From Syntrophaceae bacterium (GTDB lineage Bacteria > Desulfobacterota > Syntrophia > Syntrophales > UBA2185): a stretch of DNA of 35,634 bases. The stretch lies in contig PLMX01000197.1 in the NCBI GenBank assembly GCA_003142635.1, positions 1 through 35,634 of the forward strand, in the 5' to 3' direction. The notes beneath the pieces were generated by a model. The model searched no databases, was not told the origin of the DNA, and was given only the letters and a program-made list of their open reading frames with translations. This document shows positions 24,708 through 31,483 of the stretch, piece by piece. Position 1 is the first letter of the stretch. Every line of letters begins with the position of its first letter. Position numbers and translations under genes: made by a program.

Positions 24708-24754
24708 CCCCCTCTTTCGGTGCAAGGGCTGATGTCCTTCCGCACAAGAGGGGG
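24708..24754. repeat. Long stem-loop between the two lipoprotein genes
   Basis: CCCCCTCTT (24708-24716) pairs with AAGAGGGGG (24746-24754); inside, GTGC pairs with GCAC and AAGG with CCTT around an 8-9 nt loop. No T-tract follows on either strand. It is the only notable structure in the 24505-24798 gap and could be an RNA end-stabiliser or the end of a lost element. Confidence 0.45.
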
Positions 24755-24798
24755 TAGGGAGCCTACGAAAGATACCTCTTAACGCTGGAAGAGAATTC

Positions 24799-25245
24799 TT
24801 ATCGAATTGTAGTGCAATATTTCAAATTTTTAATCTCAGATGAACCAATTTTTTCTGTAACTCTTGCGATATTGGGAGTCATCACCCACATTCCTAATGA
24901 TGTTCTGCAGTCTATATAATATGTTTTCCCCGCCTCAACATCGAAATAGACATTGCTTCTGGCTTCTGTTTCTGCCCAAAAAAAATGCGCACCCGGTTCG
25001 GCTTCATAGAAGAAGTAACATCCAGATCTGATGGCCCCAATCTTTTTGTCTGAATCCCACATATAATAAAGCGTTTGGCGCCAATCTTCCGTCGCATAAA
25101 AATAAACAATAGCTTTATCTGCAGACGGATTGACATAAACATTGTTAGAGTGAATCTTGAAGTCATCATACCTTGGCATCTCGGCACAGCCAGATACTGA
25201 AACTAAAATGAAAACAATAGCTAAAAGCCGAATGTAAAACATCAT
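24799..25245 (-). CDS. DUF2846-type lipoprotein
   Basis: A 148-residue predicted lipoprotein with a signal peptide whose lipobox ends SVSGC (lipidated Cys20). The mature region matches the DUF2846 pattern: AIVYFYATEDWRQ, KIGAIRSGCYFFYEAEPG, a following HFFWAETEA strand and VEAGKTYYIDC. These proteins are small envelope beta-sandwich lipoproteins of unknown function. GGAGGAG precedes the ATG closely. Confidence 0.75.
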   Translation of the reverse strand: MMFYIRLLAIVFILVSVSGCAEMPRYDDFKIHSNNVYVNPSADKAIVYFYATEDWRQTLYYMWDSDKKIGAIRSGCYFFYEAEPGAHFFWAETEARSNVYFDVEAGKTYYIDCRTSLGMWVMTPNIARVTEKIGSSEIKNLKYCTTIR

Positions 25246-25318
25246 TTTTTATCTCCTCCTTCAAATAACATATAATAAATCTCCATTATGCCTCAAAGAA
25301 GCATTCTCACAAAACACA

Positions 25319-25347
25319 AAACCCCGCACTGTTGAGAAACGGGGTTT
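25319..25347 (-). terminator. Rho-independent-type terminator
   Basis: On the minus strand AAACCCCG (25347-25340) pairs with CGGGGTTT (25326-25319), followed by a T-rich tract (TTTTGTGTTTT). It would end transcripts from the small genes at 25402-26356. Confidence 0.5.
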
Positions 25348-25401
25348 CAGTAATCAGCCCATAAATACCTCGCAAAGGTAAGGGTTATTGCATCGAGTGA
25401 C

Positions 25402-25527
25402 CTAATGCAGTGTCCGCTTGGGAAGAATGCCCTTCCTTTTCAATCGCATCAGAAATGCTTTGCTCAAAGTATCCGCGATTATTTTCAGGCGTCCTTCCTT
25501 GGTTCGTGTCGGGCGGATGGATGCCAT
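25402..25527 (-). CDS. Putative 41-residue basic protein
   Basis: Starts MASIRPTRTKEGRLK and ends RKGILPKRTLH; strongly basic, one likely amphipathic helix, no recognised domain. GAGGAG stands 6 nt before the ATG, and the terminator at 25319-25347 follows. Coding status is uncertain because of its length. Confidence 0.4.
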   Translation of the reverse strand: MASIRPTRTKEGRLKIIADTLSKAFLMRLKRKGILPKRTLH

Positions 25528-25574
25528 GCTCTGCTCCTCGAAGCTACATCAGAAAGGCCGTCTGCTCACGTTTT

Positions 25575-25763
25575 TTAAAATAGATTGATTGTCCATTTTG
25601 CAATGTAGAATAGAATGGTTAGCGTAATAGTTGTAACGATTGCTTCAATGATAAAAATTCGTATGCTGAAAGTCAGCTTTTTTTCGGCATGACCGACATT
25701 CGTATAGAATTGACGACCGAGTGAAACTAAAATTGCAATGGCAATTATCCAGAAGATTGCCAT
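25575..25763 (-). CDS. Small membrane protein
   Basis: A 62-residue protein with two predicted membrane helices (about 2-18 and 34-58) joined by a polar loop (RQFYTNVGHAEKKL). A good ribosome-binding site (TAGGAGG) precedes the ATG. No family recognised. Confidence 0.6.
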   Translation of the reverse strand: MAIFWIIAIAILVSLGRQFYTNVGHAEKKLTFSIRIFIIEAIVTTITLTILFYIAKWTINLF

Positions 25764-25903
25764 ATTCTTTGACCTCCTATGATTTCTTGCGCGACTGTTA
25801 TTTTGAAGCGTGTTTTGGGCTTATTTCTTTGGTTTCTTGTCCTGCTTCTTGAGACCCTTGGAATGTTATTCATCGGGGCGTTTGTTTAAAAACCTGCCTC
25901 TAT

Positions 25904-26161
25904 CTACTGGGGCTCAATATCACTAAGCTTGCGAATCTTGTTTCTGAGTTCATCCGTCTTTTTTTTGTGGTCTTTCTTAATGTCAGATATTTCCTTATTC
26001 TGAGCCTCTTTCAAAGTATCAAGTTCAGACTGAAGACTGTTTTGCTCATTTTCAGAGTTCTTCAACCGAGAGGAAAGATCCCTACACTTAAGAACCAACC
26101 CAAGCGCGAGGCAGGTTAAGCTGACAATCAATGTCCATATTGCATACTCGGGCATGAGCAT
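25904..26161 (-). CDS. Small membrane-anchored coiled-coil protein
   Basis: An 85-residue protein with one N-terminal membrane segment (about 7-25) followed by a long charged coiled coil (SSRLKNSENEQNSLQSEL and onward). The start is uncertain (Met1 or Met3) and no clear ribosome-binding site is seen. Topology resembles phage spanin-type or division-associated small proteins, but nothing identifies a function. Confidence 0.5.
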   Translation of the reverse strand: MLMPEYAIWTLIVSLTCLALGLVLKCRDLSSRLKNSENEQNSLQSELDTLKEAQNKEISDIKKDHKKKTDELRNKIRKLSDIEPQ

Positions 26162-26212
26162 ATCGTCAACCAGGCATATAAATGAAAACTAAAAAACAGG
26201 TAAATAATATTT

Positions 26213-26356
26213 TCACGTTTTCTTTTTTTCGTACTTTTTCAAGGGGTCTTTAATAGCTTCTTCTAAGAGGTCGTTTTGGCGCTTGTCAGTCTCGATGGAA
26301 AGACATCTCGATGATGGTGTTTTTGTTTTGCATTTCTTACGTTCTCTTTTCCACAT
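26213..26356 (-). CDS. Putative 47-residue basic protein
   Basis: Starts MWKRERKKCKTKTPSSR and ends KDPLKKYEKKKT; very rich in Lys, no recognised domain, no strong ribosome-binding site. It lies just outside the integrated element. Weakly supported. Confidence 0.3.
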   Translation of the reverse strand: MWKRERKKCKTKTPSSRCLSIETDKRQNDLLEEAIKDPLKKYEKKKT

Positions 26357-26444
26357 ATCTTTACTTTATCATGTATTTACAACAACTTCAAATCTAAAAT
26401 AAACAATGGTTGACAATCAATCAGGATATTTCTTATTGAAATTA

Positions 26445-26490
26445 TGGCGGGCGATCCGGGACTTGAACCCGGGGCCTCTGGTTCCGGAGA
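26445..26490. repeat. Left attachment repeat (displaced 3' half of tRNA-Arg)
   Basis: 46 bp, 43 identical to 34322-34367, from the encoded CCA end to the anticodon loop. The three differences are at 26459, 26462 and 26469 (all C or G here, A or T in the tRNA). Two of them are the partners of a single T-stem pair (G-C here, A-T in the tRNA), so the pairing is kept. This is the expected remnant of the original tRNA 3' end. Confidence 0.88.
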
Positions 26491-26597
26491 GGGTTCAAGG
26501 AGGGTAGAGCAAGAAGTTGAAATTGTGCAAGTAATTGATTTTTCAGAAAGCAGGTTGTATAAACAGCTTACAGTAAATACGGTAAAAAAAAGGAAAG

Positions 26598-26614
26598 TGT
26601 CACATTTTGTCACA
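26598..26614. promoter_or_regulatory. Left arm-type site pair, TGTCACA-N3-TGTCACA
   Basis: TGTCACA at 26598-26604 and 26608-26614, one helical turn apart. An identical arrangement occurs inside the right end (34248-34264). Their location about 110 bp inside the attachment repeat suggests integrase or excisionase arm sites. Confidence 0.5.
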
Positions 26615-26638
26615 ATCCGGGGATAGCGATTCGAACTG

Positions 26639-26669
26639 GGGGTTACGGTTTACGCCGTGACCCCTTTTT
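26639..26669 (+). terminator. Rho-independent terminator reading rightwards from the element's left end
   Basis: GGGGTTACGG (26639-26648) pairs with CCGTGACCCC (26655-26664), ten pairs including one G-U, with a TTTACG loop and then TTTTTCTT. It would block plus-strand transcription entering from the chromosome. The last codons and the stop of the minus-strand gene at 26643 lie inside it. Confidence 0.7.
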
Positions 26670-27380
26670 CTTGGATTGCGGATGTTCTCTCTTCCTATTG
26701 TGTTGACTTGTAAGGTCGTGGTTTGATGTTTTCCTCCGGTTCCAAGACCAATAGAGGTTGGTACAGTGGGTAGAGCACCGGGCCTTAGTTTTATTCTTAG
26801 TGCGGTCCACAAACCATTTTCCGCAAACGCTACACTTCTTAAGCCTTCCTAAATCTATATTTTGAGAATAGCACTCCCAGAGTAAAAAAAGAATTTTCTG
26901 ACTTTTAGTTATGAACCGGGACCGTTCAGGGTCGGAAATCAATTTTTTTTGTAGCTCTGGATTATCTTTGAGGAGTATTTCAAAGATGGGTAATGGTAGA
27001 GTGGTTGCTTGAATTTCAATGTTTCCTGTAATTCTACGTCCTTCAAATCTCATCAAAAAAGGAAGATGTGTTGCAATATCATTGAAACGGAAAAGGGGCG
27101 TCCTTGGCGCGGGCTCAAATCTCGTTTGTATTATTTCATCTCTCAGTTCAACCCAATCTGTTCTAGATAAGGGTTTGCTGAGCAGCTCTTCAAGACCTAT
27201 GACTAATGGATAAGCGGGATCGCTAGGCGGGGTATTATTCAGAGTAAAAACGAAAAAATCTAATTTGCGCCACTTGTCCCTGTAAAGGAAGAGCTGCGAA
27301 ATATCAGAATAGGTTGGATCTTCACCTACAAGTTGAAAAATTTTTTCTCTCTCTTTTTTAGTTAGTTCGTATTGTCTCAT
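26643..27380 (-). CDS. CGNR-like zinc-finger protein
   Basis: A 245-residue protein whose C-terminal part carries a four-cysteine finger: Cys183, Cys186, Cys202 and Cys206 in CSVCGKWFVDRTKN and RCSTHC. This matches the CGNR finger of predicted stress-type regulators (C-x2-C-x-x-FVD-x-(S/T)-x-N), except that the final CGNR is replaced by CTNLYW. Residues 1-160 would be the ligand or ABATE-like domain, and a basic tail follows. It is probably a DNA-binding regulator. AGGGG stands 6 nt before the ATG. The gene is divergent from the excisionase operon, with an inverted-repeat operator between them, as expected for a switch gene or for a cargo regulator. Confidence 0.65.
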   Translation of the reverse strand: MRQYELTKKEREKIFQLVGEDPTYSDISQLFLYRDKWRKLDFFVFTLNNTPPSDPAYPLVIGLEELLSKPLSRTDWVELRDEIIQTRFEPAPRTPLFRFNDIATHLPFLMRFEGRRITGNIEIQATTLPLPIFEILLKDNPELQKKLISDPERSRFITKSQKILFLLWECYSQNIDLGRLKKCSVCGKWFVDRTKNKTKARCSTHCTNLYWSWNRRKTSNHDLTSQHNRKREHPQSKKKGSRRKP

Positions 27381-27418
27381 ATCAATCCCCTACTAGCTTT
27401 CAGCGTTATCTTTGATGA

Positions 27419-27466
27419 CATACAAGGTATAGCGATTTGACTTTGTATGGCATTATGAAGTATTGT
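27419..27466 (+). promoter_or_regulatory. Operator-promoter between the CGNR gene and the excisionase operon
   Basis: TTGACT (27437-27442) and TATTGT (27461-27466) with an 18-bp spacer form a plausible promoter for the rightward operon. An inverted repeat, CATACAA (27419-27425) and TTGTATG (27443-27449), overlaps it and is suited to repressor binding. Confidence 0.45.
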
Positions 27467-27501
27467 TTCATAAAAAGCAAGGAATATTAAGAGGGGTTGA
27501 T

Positions 27502-27681
27502 ATGGAAAGGTTATTGAACGTTAAACAGGCGGGGGAAAAACTTTCTATCAGTGTCTACACCATCCGGGCGTGGGTTGCTGAAAGACGACTTCCACACGTC
27601 CGGTTAGGGCGTCGAGTAGCTTTTCGCCCAGAAGACCTTGAGGCATTCGTCAAAACCAATACCGTCGCGGCCCGAAAATAA
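27502..27681 (+). CDS. Excisionase-family helix-turn-helix protein
   Basis: A 59-residue MerR-like HTH of the excisionase DNA-binding family: MERLLNVKQAGEKL, SVYTIRAWVAERRLPHVRLG and RRVAFRPEDLEAFV form the recognition helix and wing. Such proteins bend DNA at attachment sites or act as small regulators. ATG 27502 has GGGG 5 nt upstream; the open frame from 27463 adds 13 residues that do not belong to the family. It is the first gene of the replication operon. It may be the true excisionase, with the HTH at 30068 acting as an AlpA-type regulator, or the reverse. Confidence 0.75.
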   Translation: MERLLNVKQAGEKLSISVYTIRAWVAERRLPHVRLGRRVAFRPEDLEAFVKTNTVAARK

Positions 27682-27729
27682 GGATTCAAATCATCCACGG
27701 CTTTTTTTACGATATTGGAGAGAAAAGAA

Positions 27730-27987
27730 ATGAAAACAAAAGTTACAGAAAAGATGATTCCTGTCCATGATCCGCACCTAGTCGCATTTCTTCTACTGCG
27801 AAGTTTCATTCCAAAACTCACAATACTGAACGGCCGCATCACCTGGAGTTATGAGGACCCGACGGTCAGCGAGGCTATTCAGGATTTTTATGGTGGGCAG
27901 CGCGTCACGGCCATTGACTTTGTGGAGGCTTTGAAAAAAGTCAAAAGTCAGATGTATGGCGCGAAGAGCATGGGGGCGGGCCGATGA
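27730..27987 (+). CDS. DUF5659-like small protein
   Basis: An 85-residue protein: a variable start, then VHDPHLVAFLLLRSFIP, a beta region (ITWSYED) and a helix YGGQRVTAIDFVEALKKVKSQM. The pattern resembles DUF5659 proteins common in phages and satellites next to replication genes. GGAGAGAA precedes the ATG; the TTG at 27715 is part of that site. It overlaps the replication gene by 4 bases (ATGA), so the two are translationally coupled. Function unknown. Confidence 0.6.
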   Translation: MKTKVTEKMIPVHDPHLVAFLLLRSFIPKLTILNGRITWSYEDPTVSEAIQDFYGGQRVTAIDFVEALKKVKSQMYGAKSMGAGR

Positions 27988-29669
27988 CTAGTGACCTTCA
28001 CCCTGACCATCGACGGGACCTTGAAAAATCCGGGCTATCCCCCGAGACGATAAAAGGCGCTGGCGTCTACTCTGTCCCGCCGGATCAGATAAAGAAGATC
28101 ATGGGATGGGATGCGCCGGTTAATTCCCTGCTTGCTTTCCCCTACCACGGAACGGATTTTATCCGATATAAATTATTCCCGCCATTGACTGACAAGAACG
28201 GCAAGGATCAAAAATATTATCAACAGCGAGGCTCCGGGATTCGTTTATACAGGCCGGTCGGATTTGATGACAAGGCCGCTGTAATTCGATTTACTGAAGG
28301 TGAAAAGAAGGCTCTAAAAGGCACGCAGGAAGAGCTCAATGTGTGTGCCCTGGGTGGGGTCTGGAATTTCGGAACGAAAGATGACAACGGCCAGGCGTGG
28401 CTCATTGAAGACTTTGACCAAATTGAATTAAACGGGCGGATCGTTGAGATTGTCCCGGATGCTGACTTCCGCATAAAGGAATCAGTCGCACACGCTGTTT
28501 ACAGATTCGGGACCCTTCTTGAGAGCAAGGGCGCAACGGTCAAGGTTGTGTGTCTCCCCGGCGTGATGAAGCTGGACGGCTACCTTGTAAAATACAGCAC
28601 AGAAGATTTCCTCAAGCTCCCGCGTATTACTATTGATGATCCCTTTTTCCGGCCTTCTATCGTTAGGGAAAAGGGTCTTGCCTATGCGATAGGTCAATCA
28701 GTCCTCAGCATACAATCGCTCTTGAAGAAAAAGATCGAACCCCGGCCCTTCTACCTTTGGCCCTGGCTGCGTGCGGGTACGCTTGCCATGATTTACTCAA
28801 CGAGGGGATACGGGAAAACCTTCCTCTCGCTTGTCATATCCCTGGCGCTCACCCGGAAGCTGTCAATAGGAAATTGGCGCACCGATAAAATTGTGGGTGT
28901 TCTTTATGTAGATGGGGAAATGCCTCTTGAGGACGTAAAAGACCGGGCGGACCTTCTGATAAAAGGGTTATCGCCTGAGCTCGCACCATTTCATATTTTA
29001 TCGGCAGCAGCTATGCAGGCGGACGGATGGCCTACTCCTAACCTGACAAACGTGAGATGGCGCGAGGCCCTTTCGCAGTATCTTACCGAATGCGGAATAT
29101 ATCATGTGCTGATTCTCGATAACATTGCATCGCTGACGCCTGGGGTCCCGGAAGGTAAAAAAGAAGATTGGGACGAAGTCAACCAGTGGCTGCTATCGCT
29201 GCGCTTTATGGGCCTGGCTGTCATTCTGATTCATCACGCTGGCAAGAGCGGAGATCAGCGAGGGACGAGCGGAAGGGAAGATGCTCTTGACGTTACGATA
29301 AAGCTCACACGCCCGGCGGGATACAGGCCAGAGGATGGCTGCGTCTTTGATGTGGAATTTAGTAAAGCACGCGGCGTTTATGGAAGCGGCGCCGCGTCTT
29401 TCAATTTCCGGATTGTCCAGAATGGAGAGGGCGGCCTGTCCTGGACTACCGACGCCGTAGGATCGGACAGCAAGGGGAAAATTGTTGCCTTAATAGGTAA
29501 CGGGATAGCTCAGAAGGATATATCCGCTCTCCTGGGTTGCTCTAAGGCATGGGTGAGCAGGTGCAAGAGCAAGGCCGTGAAAGATGGATACCTCTCAAAG
29601 AGCGGAGAACTTACACCGGAAGGGAAAATTTATTGTGAGGAAATTGACGTTGATGAACTGCTTGTTTGA
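27984..29669 (+). CDS. Replication protein: toprim-like domain plus RepA-type RecA-fold helicase
   Basis: A 561-residue two-domain protein. The N-terminal half (about 40-215) resembles the DUF3854/toprim primase fold: TEGEKKA (about 103-109) supplies the Glu and PDADF (Asp159, Asp161) the DxD metal site. The second half is a RepA/AAA_25 ATPase: Walker A STRGYGKT (272-279), with Ser in place of the first Gly; Walker B VLILDNIA (about 374-381); and the HHAGKSGDQRGTSGRED sensor segment. The C-terminal 70 residues contain a helix-turn-helix (GIAQKDISALLGCSKAWVSR). Primase-helicase fusions of this kind start replication of phages, plasmids and satellites. The iteron-like array begins 18 bp after its stop, so this is the likely initiator for that origin. 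Confidence 0.78.
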   Translation: MTSDLHPDHRRDLEKSGLSPETIKGAGVYSVPPDQIKKIMGWDAPVNSLLAFPYHGTDFIRYKLFPPLTDKNGKDQKYYQQRGSGIRLYRPVGFDDKAAVIRFTEGEKKALKGTQEELNVCALGGVWNFGTKDDNGQAWLIEDFDQIELNGRIVEIVPDADFRIKESVAHAVYRFGTLLESKGATVKVVCLPGVMKLDGYLVKYSTEDFLKLPRITIDDPFFRPSIVREKGLAYAIGQSVLSIQSLLKKKIEPRPFYLWPWLRAGTLAMIYSTRGYGKTFLSLVISLALTRKLSIGNWRTDKIVGVLYVDGEMPLEDVKDRADLLIKGLSPELAPFHILSAAAMQADGWPTPNLTNVRWREALSQYLTECGIYHVLILDNIASLTPGVPEGKKEDWDEVNQWLLSLRFMGLAVILIHHAGKSGDQRGTSGREDALDVTIKLTRPAGYRPEDGCVFDVEFSKARGVYGSGAASFNFRIVQNGEGGLSWTTDAVGSDSKGKIVALIGNGIAQKDISALLGCSKAWVSRCKSKAVKDGYLSKSGELTPEGKIYCEEIDVDELLV

Positions 29670-29686
29670 CAAAATCGTTGACCGCC

Positions 29687-29878
29687 GGTTTACCAGTACA
29701 AATGTACCCTTTGTACTTGGTAAACTTCCGGTTGTTTACTGTTACAGTTTACTGGTTAACCAAGTCTATCTTGTTGAATTAATAAGATTATTGAAAGGCA
29801 GTTTACTAAGGCAGTTTACTGGTAAACCAGTTTACTACCCAAGTGCCAGTTTACTACCCATTTTTTACTGGTAAACTG
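29687..29878. repeat. Iteron-like array, candidate replication origin or operator
   Basis: Ten GTTTAC cores in 190 bp. Seven read on the plus strand, at 29688, 29734, 29747, 29801, 29814, 29830 and 29849, the last six as GTTTACT and five of them as CAGTTTACT. Three are inverted, as GTAAAC at 29720, 29822 and 29871. Two copies meet as the palindrome GTTTAC-TG-GTAAAC (29814-29827). No ORF covers it. The array lies directly after the replication protein gene, which is typical of iteron origins; multiple repressor sites would look similar. Confidence 0.7.
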
Positions 29879-29880
29879 AG

Positions 29881-30067
29881 TTCAGGGGGCATCGTGAAGA
29901 AGTCCAGAAGAGAGAAAAAGGTTCCTCATGTAAGCCCCGTTAACTCGTTTAAAAAACTTGCGCACCGAGACAGCGGGTAGTAGAAAAACGCCCCGAGCGT
30001 CGCCAGGGGGGGCAAGGGGGGCCGGACAGGAGTCCCTTAATGGCCCCGTACTTTTAGGAGTGAGAGG
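29881..30067 (+). other. Leader with long G-runs before the AlpA-like gene
   Basis: Between the iteron array and the HTH gene. It holds two long G-runs, G7 (30006-30012) and G6 (30016-30021) separated by CAA, with quadruplex potential, and a 28-codon frame starting GTG at 29892 that is too short to call. No clear promoter is visible. Confidence 0.35.
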
Positions 30068-30292
30068 ATGGAAGGAACGCAGCACATAGAAGTTGATCCA
30101 TTGTTAGACGCGAAGCAGGTCAAGCAGCTTCTGAGATGCAGCCTTCCGTTTGTGTATAAGCTGGCAGAGAGGGGGCAGATCGCTTGCATCCGCATACCGT
30201 GTCAAACCTTAGGGACCAGGAGGAAGGAGCTCGTAAGGTTCAAGCATGAAGATGTGACTCGTTTTATTGAGGCCCATTACCGGAGGGTATGA
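30068..30292 (+). CDS. AlpA-like helix-turn-helix protein
   Basis: A 74-residue winged HTH: LLDAKQVKQLLRCSLPFVYKL, then LAERGQIACIRIP and the wing RFKHEDVTRFIEAHY. This is the AlpA/excisionase fold found in P4-like and PICI-like satellites, where AlpA switches on integrase and excision functions. GGAG stands 9 nt before the ATG. It follows the iteron-like array and could regulate from, or bind, it. Confidence 0.7.
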   Translation: MEGTQHIEVDPLLDAKQVKQLLRCSLPFVYKLAERGQIACIRIPCQTLGTRRKELVRFKHEDVTRFIEAHYRRV

Positions 30293-30359
30293 CCTCTGGT
30301 TATGACATCAGGGTACGTGACGAATAGTTCAATAATATCAAGGCATAAAAAACAGCGTG

Positions 30360-30436
30360 TGACATGAAGTGTCAATTAATCGGGTTGAGGGAAACAAGGC
30401 TCGTTAGCAAAGTTCTCAAGAGGGGAGGTTGAGAAC
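30360..30436 (+). promoter_or_regulatory. Inverted repeats in the leader of the terminase-small-like operon
   Basis: TGACA-N5-TGTCA (30360-30374) is a palindrome suited to a dimeric repressor. Further on, GTTCTCAA (30412-30419) pairs with TTGAGAAC (30429-30436) around a GAGGGGAGG loop, 52 nt before the start of the operon's first gene. Confidence 0.4.
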
Positions 30437-30488
30437 CCTCAGAGGGTCAACAAGGGGTAACGTTAATAAATGTAGGAGGGGAACACAG

Positions 30489-31082
30489 ATGGAGAAAGAA
30501 AGTGTAGACAGAAACCAGCGGATACTTCAACTTCGCCGGGAGGGAAAGAGCATCCGGCAGATCGGGAAGGAAGTGGACTTGTCGGGTCCACGGGTACACA
30601 AGATTTTGAAGAGGATGCTGCCCAGGCCGGAGAGCATGGAGAGGTTGACCAAGAAGGAGCAAAATTTTGTACTTGCAGTAATCGAGGGGAAGACGCCGAC
30701 AAATGCAGTACTCGAAAGCCATGATGTAAATTCAAGAGAGAGCGCTAAGGCCCTGCAGAAGACCCTTTTGAAGAAGGATGACATTAAACTTGCCATCTCG
30801 GAGTATCTACAGATTTACGGCTTAACCAAGGGCTACAGGGTGAAGAAGCTGAAATCGCACGTTGATAATCGTGACCCAATTATTTCTCTTCGGGCCCTGG
30901 ACCAAAGCTGGCGCCTGGATTCTTATCCTGCAAGCAATGTGAATATCGTTAGTGTGAATATTACACCCGTCGATCTAAGCCGGTATCTCAACAAAGGGCC
31001 AAAGACAGAGACCGCAGCGGAAGAAGTCATTGACATAACGCCCACAAAAAATGAAGACGAAGAAAAACATAAGGAGGATTGA
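30489..31082 (+). CDS. HTH protein with terminase-small-subunit-like region
   Basis: A 197-residue protein. Residues 6-40 form a resolvase-type helix-turn-helix (RILQLRREGKSIRQIGKEVD). Residues 50-130 (LTKKEQNFVLAVIEGKTP, then NAVLESHDVNSRESAKALQ and a helix ending with ISEYLQ) resemble small terminase subunits of the phBC6A51 type, whose hallmark is LTxKQxxFVxxxxxG followed by AA-type helices. Its 60-residue tail is acidic. Small terminase subunits recognise the pac or cos site; in PICI satellites a private copy redirects packaging. It stands apart from any large subunit. AGGAGGGG precedes the ATG at 30489. Alternatively it is simply a DNA-binding regulator, since the resemblance was judged by eye. 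Confidence 0.45.
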   Translation: MEKESVDRNQRILQLRREGKSIRQIGKEVDLSGPRVHKILKRMLPRPESMERLTKKEQNFVLAVIEGKTPTNAVLESHDVNSRESAKALQKTLLKKDDIKLAISEYLQIYGLTKGYRVKKLKSHVDNRDPIISLRALDQSWRLDSYPASNVNIVSVNITPVDLSRYLNKGPKTETAAEEVIDITPTKNEDEEKHKED

Positions 31083-31084
31083 AC

Positions 31085-31483
31085 ATGGAAGAAGAAGCAA
31101 GACACCTAATCGACCCAGAAGTATCGGCTAGCACCAAAGGTTATACCCCTTTGAGAATGCCCCGGCCCCCACAACCCAGAGTAAGCTCCACCGGCGTGGA
31201 TACGGTCTTTGTGCGCGATCTCCCGCGATTCCTACTGGACCGATTCCGCTCGACATTAAAATGGGAAGGCCCCCGGCGCTTACATGAGAGCATGCGCTAT
31301 TACGTGGAGCTCCTGGGTGAGGCCCGCGTCCTTGACGCTCGGACCGCGCGGAATCTGGAGGCCCAAGCAAGGAGCATAGAGGAAAACCCTGGGGAAGCAG
31401 GCGAATTTTTAAAGAGTGAAATTGAACCATATCTAAAAGAACTCGAGGCGACGGCCCGGGGAGAGGGGGAAAACGATGGATGA
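31085..31483 (+). CDS. Unknown protein of the terminase-small-like operon
   Basis: A 132-residue soluble protein with a Pro-rich, flexible N-terminus (about 1-40) and helices after residue 55 (SMRYYVELLGEARVL and EAQARSIEENPG). No domain recognised. GGAGG lies 7 nt before ATG 31085; it starts 2 bases after the preceding stop and overlaps the next gene by 8 bases. Confidence 0.6.
   Translation: MEEEARHLIDPEVSASTKGYTPLRMPRPPQPRVSSTGVDTVFVRDLPRFLLDRFRSTLKWEGPRRLHESMRYYVELLGEARVLDARTARNLEAQARSIEENPGEAGEFLKSEIEPYLKELEATARGEGENDG

Noticed and set aside
26444-26626. Plus-strand ORF across the left attachment repeat
   Set aside because: Reads through the tRNA remnant and arm sites; no ribosome-binding site.
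26610-26665. A second tRNA fragment (GATTCGAAC-like T-loop) at the left end of the element
   Set aside because: The flanking bases do not form a T-stem or acceptor; the GGGG...CCCC part is better explained as a terminator.
29882-30085. Minus-strand ORF opposite the G-runs
   Set aside because: Composition follows the G-runs and no start signal is present.
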